Positions 48,641 to 60,800 of a DNA stretch of 64,000 nt are shown piece by piece (the first letter of the stretch is position 1; every line of letters starts with the position of its first letter). Both the position numbers and the translations under genes were made by a program. The notes under the pieces were generated by a model. It saw nothing but the letters and a program-made list of their open reading frames with translations. It was not told where the DNA came from and did not search any database. The DNA comes from Sipunculus nudus (Eukaryota; Annelida; Sipuncula; Golfingiida; Sipunculidae): contig CM049309.1 of assembly GCA_026874595.1 (NCBI GenBank), forward strand, positions 42,797,079-42,861,078. The letters run 5' to 3'.

Positions 48641-49539
48641 TGCTGTTACATCTAGCCTGGCACCAGTTTATCAGCATCTATTACATCATGCCACTAGACA
48701 TTTAGATTTCAGGTTATCTTTGGTTAAAAATAACAAGAAAGTTTTTTAAAGCTTTTTAAAAAAATTATATTTGTTATTTAAGTTATTTGTCATACCAGGC
48801 GATGTTACAATCATGGATATTAAGCTCTCTGTGGCTATATAAAGACAAATGTAAATGGATTATAAATTATTGGTATCCCTACTCAACTTAATTCAAGAAT
48901 TTGCCATCAATGAGATATATCTGTATTTTAATTTTGCATTCAGTATGCATCTGTAATAATTTTACATATATTCCTGATTTCTTTTTTTTTAATAAAAAGT
49001 CAGCTGAAAAGCATTTTGTATTGGGAAAATTAATTTCAAAGTTATTTCAAGTAGGGACCACTTTTGTGTACAGATAGCAGCACTTGGTTTATCATTGGCA
49101 TATTGCCAGTGCCTTGATGTTTGCCATTAGCCAAGATGATGTCAGCTCTATAAATAGTTTTGGCACAGTCCCAGGATTGGAAGAAGTGCAGCCAGGTATA
49201 GGTCAAGAGTTCATTTAGTGCAGTAGCTGCATTCTATTTATAGCTTTGGCAGACTACTCATTGCATCAGATTTGGCACCAAAGTTCAGCCCTGATCTATT
49301 TATAGCTTTGGCAGACTGCCAACTGTGCCAGATTATGCAACAGGTCAAGAGTTCACTCAGTGCAGCCAGGTACAGGTCAAAAGTTCAATCAGTCTAGCCA
49401 GGTGCAGGTCAAGAGTTCACTCAGTGCAGTAGCTTGAGGCAGCAATTTGTCACAGTTCATTCGGGGGCAGCTGCCTTACTCAACTAAGCCTACTCAGTCC
49501 AGTGCATCAAACTCTGGGGAAGTTTGATGTATTGGCCTG

Positions 49540-50632
49540 ATATTTTGACCTGTTTATGCATCTTTGATGGTATTCTCATTTACAAGACAGGTGGTGCCAC
49601 CTACATTGACTTTTGCAGTCTATGCCCTGCTTATTTCTACAGAGGAATTTGATACATCAGCCTAAGATTGGGCATGTATATACATATCGGGTAAATTTAT
49701 AGTGTACAAGACTGGTGGCGCCACCTACAATAATTTTTGCACAATGTATGTCCCTGCTTATTTCACAGGGGGGTTTGACATATCAGTCTGACATTGGGCA
49801 TATGTATATATCTGTTTGTTGTATACAAGACTGGTGGTGCCAGCTACAAGAATTGTATCCGCCAAAACAGAGTTTTGTGGATACTATGTTTTTCAGTCGG
49901 ACGCCGCCACCACCACCACCACCGCATAAATTTCTGTAGAACTCCTCTGTAACCACTGGGTATAATTTTTTTTAATTCGGGATTATGATCGGGTCACATA
50001 TGAACTGCTGCGCCCTCATTTTTAGTTGACCTCTGACCTTTAGTTATCCTCTCTGCCCAGCGTCCATTTGTGCTTCTGTTTCCACACATAAACCCACATA
50101 TCTTGGGAACTGTTTGACCAATCAGGCTAAACATTTTGCACAAATGTAGCCCTTGGATAGCTTTATAACATACACTAAAATGGTGGTGCCACCTGCAACC
50201 ATTTTTGCACAGCGTCCATCTGTTTATCTGCCTTGGGATAAAATCACTCATATCTTGGCAGTGGTTTGACATATCTGCCTAAAATTTTTCAGGTTTATAC
50301 ATCTTGGATAGCTTTCTGGATTTTGTGGCAGGTGGCGCCACCTACATTTATGTATACGCCGCAGACATTCTGGCTTATATCTCAGGACTGGTTTGACATA
50401 CCCCCCTGAAATTTTGTTTGTGTATAGATCTCACATAGCTCTTAATCATACACAAAACTGGTGGCACCAACTGCCACCATTTTTGCACAGCGTCTTTCTG
50501 TTTGTCTGCTGTGGGATAAAATCACTCACATACAAGTATTGGTTTGACTTATCTGCCTAAAATTTTGCATATGTATACAACTTGGACAGCTTTCTGGATT
50601 TTGTGGTAGGTGGTGCAACCTACATATGGTAA
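49540..50632 (+). mobile_element. Family-2-like core array with an internal family-2 5' end
   Basis: GGTGGCGCCACC-type units at about 49590, 49713 and 49830 precede a hairpin start TATCCGCCAAAACAGAG / TTTTGTGGATAC at about 49855. More core units follow to about 50630. The standard 3' end is missing. Confidence 0.65.
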
Positions 50633-50639
50633 AGATGAC

Positions 50640-51250
50640 CTTTATTCTGCAAACTGCGGGCAAATATATATGATTTGAGCTCCCTGAAAGTCAGACAGGG
50701 CACAAAACTTTACTGTTTAACCTAGAACCTTGTAATATAACATCCATTTGGTTATCTGAGCTACAGGAAATACATGGGCACAAATTAATACCATTGGACC
50801 TAGAATCTTCTAACTTAAAATGTACTGGAGGTCCAGGGAAATCTCCTTCCAACTAGCTAGATGATGACCCACAATCTATGAGCTACAAGTAGTAAAACTA
50901 ATTTTGAGGTCACTGTTACTTATGCTCTGCCAGATCTGTGAAAGAACATAATTTTAGCACCCTCCAAGATAGATTTGCATGATCAGTTACAGCTGGACCT
51001 AGAAACTTCTAATTTGATTACGATCCAGGGAGGTTCCTGTAAAAACTCTTTGGAAACCTGGAATAATGTCACAGTGACCTATATTCTGCAAGCAATGTGA
51101 AAGGGCATGGTTTTTCACACTAAATTAGTCTGACAGGCATAAAAAATTGTAGCAGTTGGATGTGGAAACTTCGAACTAAGAATCTCGGTAGTTCCTGGTA
51201 AAATCTTCTTGGAAACCCTAAATAAGGTCACTGTAACCTATTTTCTAAGA
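50640..51250 (+). repeat. Decayed family-1 core units near the KTI12 3' end
   Basis: Several degenerate copies of CCTAGAATCTTCTAACTT, TGGAAACCTGGAATAA and GTGACCTATATTCTGC. No intact termini. Confidence 0.5.
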
Positions 51251-51686
51251 ACTATGAGCAATAGGGATTAGATACAATTATCTTTTCAGGACTGCACTGA
51301 TATATTACGTCAGTCGCCACACAGAACAAAATGTATACAACTAAATGACTTTTTTTTTCTCCAGCTGAACTGAGTGCATTTTTTAAAAATAATTTTGCAC
51401 TGCATGGACTGTTGTAATATGAAGCACAAAACATTGAACAAATCTCTCATTTGTACAAATAAGTATTAATATCAATATAGAGGAGGTTTCACAACACCCA
51501 TTCCCAAAGCATTAAAAATTTAAATGTTAACTGATAGTATCTTTAATGAGAGCAGTATATGATTAATACTAACATTTATTAATTATATTTGTTTCTTACT
51601 ATTTTACTGGAGTGTAAATATTCAAGTATTGGTAATCAGCAGAGGATTGAGATCACAACAAGACAATCTGTTTTTATAATGTAACA

Positions 51687-51692
51687 TTTATT
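51687..51692 (-). terminator. KTI12: Candidate KTI12 polyadenylation signal
   Basis: AATAAA on the minus strand about 11 bases beyond the stop codon. This would give a very short 3' UTR. Other AATAAA-like sites lie further along. Confidence 0.4.
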
Positions 51693-51702
51693 ATAAAAAC
51701 TG

Positions 51703-51846
51703 TCATCTAATGCTATTGTTAATGTAATTGACAAACATATTTGGTAAGCGTGATGTGTCCTCCACTGTATGAGTCTTTGTGTAACTGATAAATTGACGCC
51801 TGAGTCTCTGCAGTTCTGTTAAGGTCAAGGTCTTCACAAGGTCAAC
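51703..51846 (-). CDS. KTI12: KTI12 terminal exon
   Basis: 144 bp, entered in phase 0 after TTCCAG and ending in TGA. It encodes VDLVKTLTLTELQRLRRQFI and SYTKTHTVEDTSRLPNMFVN, ending YINNSIR. LRRQFISYTK is the conserved C-terminal tRNA-binding helix of KTI12. Confidence 0.93.
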   Translation of the reverse strand, partial: VDLVKTLTLTELQRLRRQFISYTKTHTVEDTSRLPNMFVNYINNSIR

Positions 51847-54800
51847 CTGGAACATAATTTGTTGATACTATAAACAATGGATTATTGACCTAATAAATAT
51901 ATACACGAGTTTATGGCCGTCCAGTCAGACTGATAATACATTTAAATCTGAAAACAGAAGTACTATAAAACAGAAAATTTTCAAGTGCATGTATTTTGGA
52001 GAAAAAAAAAGAGGAAACCTTGCTTTATTGGAATAAAATTCACACTAATAACTGAAATTGTATTGTAATTTAATTATTAAAAAGGTTAAACAATAGTGAA
52101 AAATAAAATATTTTTTCATTAGCATTTTATACAGACATGAATTGTTTATGGACTGATGGACAACCAGGTAGACCCATATGATCTCTTAATTCCCTGCTCA
52201 TCTTGAGGCAGGGAAAAACCAAACAGGCTTCATTTCTGAAATTTTTAGCATTTATGACAGTACTCACCAGCTGGCCAGGGTATGCACTGGGAACCTCAAG
52301 CTACTTGTCTAATTCAGTGAGCTATTTTAGCTCATTAAAGCCATGACTACCAGACTCATAGGCATTTAATTGGGCTGTAAGCCTACTTGAGTCATAATAC
52401 AAGCAATATCGAGGAATGCATTGCATGTTGCATTCATGTTAAGGTGAATAACCAATAATATTTACATTAGGCTATGAATGATGAATTAACACAAAAGAAT
52501 ACATGTGAACTCACAACCCAAACTGAAACTCTGTCTCTATGATAACCAAGTCTTATCCTGTATTGCACACAAGTTGGCTGCATCCAGTAACCCATGCAAG
52601 CCATGCTTGTATTCATGTGGTCAGGAATTCAACAAACATGCAGAGGGATGTACCAATATGCTCATTTAATACAAAACTTTTCTTGCTCATTTTTTGTTTG
52701 TTAGAAAGTAAACTACAAAAGCTAACGATAAGTTTGGTTTATGTCAATTGACAATGTACCTGTAGGCCATGAGGTGTTGTCAGAAATGATGTAAATATTT
52801 GCATCCTCATAGACCTTAAAGTGCGTTCCTTTGCTGAAGGATGTGAGGGCACTCTGACAGTCAGTAGACTAAGTCAGAGGGCCAGAATGGCGCTTATTAT
52901 TTGACATACATGTATGAACCCTCTACCTTGAACTCATACCTTATCTTTAGCCCCAGGAACAGCAATCTGATCGCCAGGCATGGCCATCTTCTGGGCATCC
53001 ATGATCACCTAAGCAACATAATTATCACATGTACTCATCATGTCAAAGGAGGAGAGCAGTACAACAAATCTCTGAAAGCAGGTATGGGTTATGTGCTTTC
53101 TGGTACTTGGTGACAAGGAATAGAGTATTATGATCCTAACAAGGAGGTGGTCCATTGTTCCAGGGGAGATGTGGATGATACACTTTACTTTTTATTAGAA
53201 AAAATCTTTTTTGAAAGGTTTTGGAATTAACCACCTCCATGCTTGCTTAACTAAGTATTATGTACATCTGCAGACTTCCATTCTGGTTTCGGACTATGTG
53301 ACAGGGGCTTACACGCGATAATTCTGGCTTCCCCAATAGGCCGACTTGTTCGTGAGTGAAACACTACTGTTGGGGACACTCTCCCCGTTAAGCCTGCAGA
53401 GCGCTCACCCTTGGTAGGGGCTGACTGTGAAAAATCTCACATCCTCGGCTGAGATTTGAACTCACAATCTCAACAGCTTTGAGCCCTTTGCTCTTTCCCT
53501 AAGCCACAGAAGCCGGTTGGATGATACACTTGATTGTGACAGATGACAACTTTTATCCCATTTCTATATGGCTAAACATTTCCACTATTTCATGGCTCAA
53601 TACACATGGTACAGTCAAACATATGACTTCAACACTTAAGCGAGTCTTGATTTTTATATTTCAATCTTGTAGATAATTATTAGGTCACAGATCTATGATC
53701 TCAGCAACACCTGTATAAGTACAAATTTAGAGTGACGGTGATAAAGTATATATATTTTTTACTTTTATTTGGTGGAGGTAACTGACACCATTTATTTCAT
53801 GCTGTCTCACCTAATTCTTTATCTAAGTATGTACATCTGCATATATCCATTTCGGTCTGGGACTATGTGACAGGGTGGTACCTCTCAGTTCTTATCATAT
53901 TATTTTTATCTTGATGTCACCCAGGCCCAGTGTCTTCCACACCTGTGGGTCCTGGGTGGGTAATCATTCCCATAATCATTGCTGGGTCATATCACAGAGG
54001 AACCCTCAAAAGATGCACTTGTGTGTAAGTGATAAAATATATGAAAGGACACCCCGATGACTGACTGTATAAAAAATTTGAACTTTATCGGCAAGAGAGT
54101 AGGTGTATAAAATAGTTAAGTCTCTGTAAGACTCAATGAAGTTCTCTACTTTGTATTCACAGAGACACATCAGACCATTACACTGAATCAATACACAGTT
54201 TGAAAAGAATGAAAAAAATACTGCATAAAAAACACCAAAAACATGCCTCTGTGCAAATCTCATAGTGTATCAGTGCTTAAGGGTCATCTGATTATCCATT
54301 TAAAAAAGACAGTGGCATTCTGTCATTGCCTTGTACCTGACTGAAGTAATTTTTTTTTTTCAAATTACCATGTTCTCTAAAAATACTGTTAACAAAAATT
54401 AATGATACAACCAATTCAGCCATAACTGCTCAGGTCCCAAGAGACATTGGATTTAATTCAAATAACTAGTGACATCAGTTGCATTAGATACTTACAGAAA
54501 CGGTGGTCTGTGTGATCTTGTCTAGTTCATGCAGGTAGTTAGTTGCTGAGAGAGGTTGCTACAAGACAAAATACCTGGCATATTAGAACTATCAGCCAAT
54601 GTTTAATTTAAATTAAAAATAATATATGTAAAAAAAGCATAATTCATTTCCCTGGACAGACGTCACAATCTTTTGAACTAGCATAAGGTGCTGCCGTCTA
54701 GCTGAAAATTTTATAACTAATTTATTGGTATAGAATTGTACATTTAAAGCAACTTTTCTGAGCCTAAAAGAGACCTGGCATTAGGGCTTGAAGAAGTATA

Positions 54801-57800
54801 CGATAATACTTAATAATAATGTACTAACTTGATAATACAGGATAAACTTAAAAAGTTCTGAGTACTCAAGACCAAGATTTTGACTAAATAACTTGAGGTT
54901 ATACATGTAAATGTCTGAATATTACTGAAAACTTACAGGCATTCTATATTTATTCATTAGTTACAATAATTATTATGATTTTATTTATTTAACATGCATG
55001 GATTATTCAACAAGTTATTATAACTAATACTCTATGGCCCAGATAGAGGCATTTGGTAGTCTGTAGGGGTGGAAGAAACTGGAGGACCCTGAGATAACCA
55101 CTGCAGTTCGACAGGCCTCTCCAACCATCTCTCATGTCAGCACTGGGAATAGAACCTGGGTCACCAGCGGAGAGCGACAAGTATTTAACCACTTGACTGT
55201 TGGGCATTAAACTAGTGCTAGTCAATTCACAGTGGTCTCTGAAGACACTATTTCTTTTTCTACAGAGATTTATATCTATTCCTTTTTTGAGAGATGTTTA
55301 AGCAATGAATGAGTCAAATTAATACATATTTTTACATTAGTAAACAGATATCCAATCATATCTTAACAGTGTTACCACAGCAACAAGTACTCAGGCCTGA
55401 ATCAGCGAATGCCTATCAAATACTTGAATCCCAAATGTTTGTTCCTGTTTAAGCCCTACCTGGTATGAGTAGACTTTGTAAGAAAAGTTAAGATTACATT
55501 TTAAGATACAGTTTGTAATTGGACTTAGCATGACAAATTAGGATAAGATGACAAGATAAGACATTTATCTAGGATAAACATTTTGGAACAGCTTAAACAT
55601 GCTGTTACATGGTTACATGTTATCATAAGCAGTGTAATAATGACCTGACTCTGAGGCCAAAACTGCTTCAGTTCACAAGCTACTTTGCTAATCATACCAA
55701 AACAAGTACAGTAGAGCATCATTTATCAGAAGACCATTTGTCCAAAAAATTGTTCATCCAAAATAAAAATCTGAGAACCAAAAATGTAACTGTTTATCTG
55801 AAATCTGGAAAAAATGACAAAATTCCGGAAAAAAAGATATAAAAGATTGTCTGATTCAAAACAAATGTAACCAGATCAGCAGTGATACAATATATTGACA
55901 CACGTTTATTATGGGCTAGCTTCATTATGTGGGTGCTTCAGTATCTGATAACGTCCGGAACTCAGTTGTAATCAGAGTGATTCCTGCTGCAGTTTCATGT
56001 AAAATTGTTCATCTGAATGATCTTTTAACTGAACAAAAAGCTTCTCCCCTGAGGTTTTTGTTTATAGGATGCTCTGCTGTACAAAGATATCTAAGGTTTA
56101 ATTAACCAGATCATGGCAAAAAGATCTGACATCGTCACATGAGTGGTGGAATGGATTAAAGATTAACCACAGGCCCTAGAAATCTTCAATAATACTTGTT
56201 ACAAAGCTCAGAAATATTCACAAGAAACAAATATGTGCTTTTAATTGCCTTACTTATATCAAATGTTTTCCAGCTAATAAATAAGTTCTCTGCTAATATT
56301 TCAATGGTTGGTGAAGGTCTTATTTCACAGTCATGGTTAGAAATACCACTTTTACAGCTTTTCCTAAGAATGGCCTAATTTTTCTGTGGTTGGGTTTTAG
56401 TTGGTGAGGGTTTCAAATTCACAATATATGCGAAATGGAAATTATTGTGAAAATGAAACCTTGGCGAATGAGACACCTAATCTACAATGGTCTCGAAAGG
56501 CAAAAGATTGCTATTATAAATAATAACATATATGTTATGTTACCTGAAAATCAAAGATTGACATAATAATATAAAATAGTATGAAAAATTGAAAATAAAA
56601 AAATACCCTTGCAAATATGAAGCCAATCACTGTATATTCCCTTTATAGCCAATCAGGCCCCAGCTGTGACCCTTTTGTTACTTGTAAATAGCAAGTTACT
56701 TAGGGCTGTTATTGATGATTCTGAGGGCCTGCGTTTCATCAGAAGTTCATGCTACTTACAGCCACAGTAGACAGGTTAGGGGGAGGCGCTTTTCGTTGAA
56801 ATAAAGCATCACAGATCTGTTGACATGGTAATTCGTCCTCTGGGCTGACTATAAACAAAGGACTATCCCATCTGTTACGTGAATCAGGTGCTTCAAATCT
56901 CATAACTAGTCCATCAAATCTAAAATGAAAACATACTTATCAGGTTTACCACATACATTCTGCACAGTGTGAAATAGAGGGTGTACACATGCATGTCTGC
57001 ATGTACATTTTCTTTTGTGCAAGTAGAATTCTATTCTTTGAGCAACAGAAACTCCTTAACAAGCAAATTTTCTCCCTAGTATTACAAGGTGCATGTTGAA
57101 AACTTAAGGTGTATGTAGGTTTTGTTTCAAGGTTGCGCAAGGAGCAGGTACATTTTTTAGCCATATTCGTACCCTGGTCTGGTGAATGTGATGTTCAACT
57201 GTTACAGATTCAGTCTCAAGTGTTTATTTGGGGGCTGAAGTTAGAAATCTTGCTACATTTGCATTTGTGTGGTTTTGGATATATTTATATAAATGGAACT
57301 AGGCAGGCCTATGCACCAATAATATGTATTGCATTATAAATAGCAATCTTGTGTAGGTTTATATGAAAAATATTGCTGAGTTTAGACCACTTTCAATACA
57401 TGAACTGCATCATTAAAGGAGTCAACCTATATGGAGAAACCAGAATGTGTTTAAGGCTGTATCTGCACTAGCAAATAATCTGGATCTTGAATTGGTTTAC
57501 TCTGTCCGCACTAGGCCACTAATCCACATCAGTTCGGTTTACTGTAGTCCAGTTTACTTAAGTCCGGTTTACAGTAAACAGGTTTCTAATGCATACAGGC
57601 AAACCCGCTTCTAGTCTGAATGAGTCCAGTTTCAGCAAACAGCCTTGACCACTACCCTTGATGTTGCTTCAGCATGAGTTGCGCTAGGGAGCACTCAGTT
57701 GCAGGCCTGAATCGGATTACAAACCAAGTGCATACAGCAAACTCAAGTTGTATTGTAAAAACAAGGGACCTATGGGTCACGATGCTCAGCTGTTATATAT

Positions 57801-60800
57801 GATAAAAAAATATTATTTAGAAATGAGGTACATGCTGGTTTTGTGTGGTAATAAATATAAGCTGTATTATGAGTTGTTGTTGTTTAGCTTATGTATGATT
57901 TTGAAAGTTCCTTTGGAGACAGGGAAGAGGATTGATTTTTATTTATTTTATTAACAAATGGAGTACTATTGTCACACAGATTTTGACTTGGCCATACAAC
58001 TTATAAGCAGAACATATAATATAAGAGTTTAACTATTTATTAAAAAAATTACAAATATTGTCCCAAATATAATTTTTATTAAAAATAATAAGAGAATCAT
58101 ATGATTTTTTAAAATGAAATATAACTGAAATGATTATTAAAACAATATTAAAGAATATATTCATGAATGCACGAGTATTCATATACTTTCATTTTTACCT
58201 GAATTCCCATTCTTTATGCAAGAAATTTTATAATGGAGTACATAATCATATATTCATATTTAAATACAATTACAAAGTATTCACACCATGTCTGGTATTT
58301 ATTCAGTTTTCACCAAACAATGATGTTGAGAATCCAGAATATACAAAATTCACACATTTAAATAATGATCATAAGTACCTGGTTTTATGGCTTTTATTTA
58401 TATTAAAAAATAACTGTAAAAAATTCATTTTGGACTAATTTCACATCAATGTACACACTAGACACAGTAGGAGTCTAGATTAATATTATCAACTGCATCT
58501 TTGTCTATCATTAATTTCCTTCATATGATCCCTAATGATTAGTAATGAATAATATGATTTACTTCTTTATCATTAAAATTGAACTGAAAAATGCCATAGG
58601 TGACTGCATGGTGTTATTTGGAATACGTGACATTCTACCCATCGATACAAGATTCTTATATCATCAGTAACTGCAAGTTAATTTCCTGTTATTATAAACT
58701 AACAATATCCTTTTCTATTTTTCTTTAATTTGTTATTAAAAACCAATAAAAATTTATTAATTTATTGTTTATTGTTATGTTGTTGGTTAAAACTACTAGA
58801 TGAGTTGGGTTGGACACCTGGATCAACTGTGGCTGGCCATAAGCTGCCTGGATTCCATGTATGCCTCGCCTCAAGCATGCATAATACAGGTGACTCAAGA
58901 GGGGCTGGAGAGAGCCAAAGTCTGACAGGGTCTCATAAAAAACAATAATAAAAGCTACAATTTTTGGGCAATTTCTTTCAGCTTTCTAAACTAAAAAGCT
59001 GAAATCCTTATGTGTGCATGATATGAAAATTATATCAACAGTGCTCACGGGAAACAAATGTGCCATGGTCACAGTTGGGCAAAATTTAAGGTACTAATTT
59101 TATATTTATACTAATAACTTATAAAATTTATAAATTCAGAACTAATTTTGGGTATTCAATTGAATCTTGATTAAATAATGTTACATCCCTGACAAAAAAA
59201 TCTCTAGCTTCAGCGATGCCCTTGTTAAGGGAGTAAATATATTTCTTGATTTTTTACAAAGTGCATTATGTTTGGGCCCATAACTTAAAACAATTACGCA
59301 ATACTGACATCATTCTGGCATGTGCATAGAGATTGAAAAAAATGTATATTATTTATGATAAAAGTCAGATAAGCGGTTTTGATATTTGGCAGTATTGAAG
59401 TGTAACAATGGGTTTTTAATGGAAAAATGAAGTTTTTCATTAATATCTCGAAGGTATTAAGTCCTAGTGACCAAATTCTTGGCATGGTAGGGGATTTTGG
59501 AGACATCTAACTGTATGCCAAATTTAAGGAACTTAGAGCTGAAGCTGGGGAGCTGAGCTCTTGCAAACTGCATAACACTAGCTTGATGTAAACAATATGT
59601 TACATGGTGCTTGAAAACTTGAATAAAATCTACAGTTTTTGATCAACTGGTTTCAAATTGTTGATGTTAACAGTTGAAATGCTAACAAAAACATGCTGTG
59701 AAAATTAAATCCACAGTACTTTCAGGAAAAAAACGTGCCATGGTCAAAGTTGGGCAAAATTTAAGGTACCAATTTTTTATTTTTATTAATATTTTAAAAA
59801 ATTTAAAAGATTTTCATCTAATTTTGGGTATACAATTTAATTTTGATTAATTAAAGTTATATTACTGGAAAAAAGGTCCATAGCTTTAACATTTTTTGTG
59901 TTAAGCGATCAAATATATTTCCAAAATTTTTACAAAATGCATTATGTTTGGGCCCATAACATTTTTAAATTAAATAATACAGACATAATTTCTGGCATGT
60001 ACATAGGAACTATATAGAGGAATATTTATGGTAAATATGAGGAAAAACAGATGAGTGGTTTTGATATTAGGCAGTCCTGAAGTGTGAAAATAGGTTTTTA
60101 ATAAAAAATTGAGGTTTTTCCTTAATTTCTCAAAGCTGCAAAGACCCAGTTTTCGGCTTGGTAGGAGATCTTGGGGACATCTAACATTACGCCAAATTTT
60201 GGATTCCTAAGTCTTACGGTTTCAAAACGTGCCACATCTACGGACGGACGGACAGACGGACGGACGACGGACAATGGACCACGACTATAGCTCAGATGAC
60301 TTATAGTCAGCTGAGCTAACCAGCTTATGCTTTTGATAAGCTAACAACAGTGCCAATGCAAAGTGGAATACTTTGAGACTAAAGTAAACTGGTTTGATAT
60401 AATCCAGTTTAGATGCGAACCATTTGTGGATACGGCCTAACACAAATTAATCCCTGCTTTCTTCAAAGTTTTAATTCACACATAACAATTAAATGTTTAA
60501 CTAAAACTCAACAACAATATGACTGACACAGATTTGTTTAATGAATTAACAGTTCTCAGGCCTTGAATGAATTTTACAATTGGTCAGAAGATGGCTGCAC
60601 CTACCACTGCCCCTTAAGTCACACACAAAAATTTATTGTTCTACAGACTCTGGAAACAAAAATATGTGTGACCAATTTTTTTTTTCTCTTTGTCTATCCC
60701 AGTCGAGACGCTGTTATTTTGCCAGCTTACCTGGCAAACGTGCATAATATGCCCCTTGTATGTCTTGTGACCTGTGACCTCAATAAATATGTGTAAAATA

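Noticed and set aside
41837-51700. A third methyltransferase module downstream of exon E2
   Set aside because: I scanned for GGWDMC, INNDW, GDHKHS and DIEYNEW-type codons on the + strand and found none.
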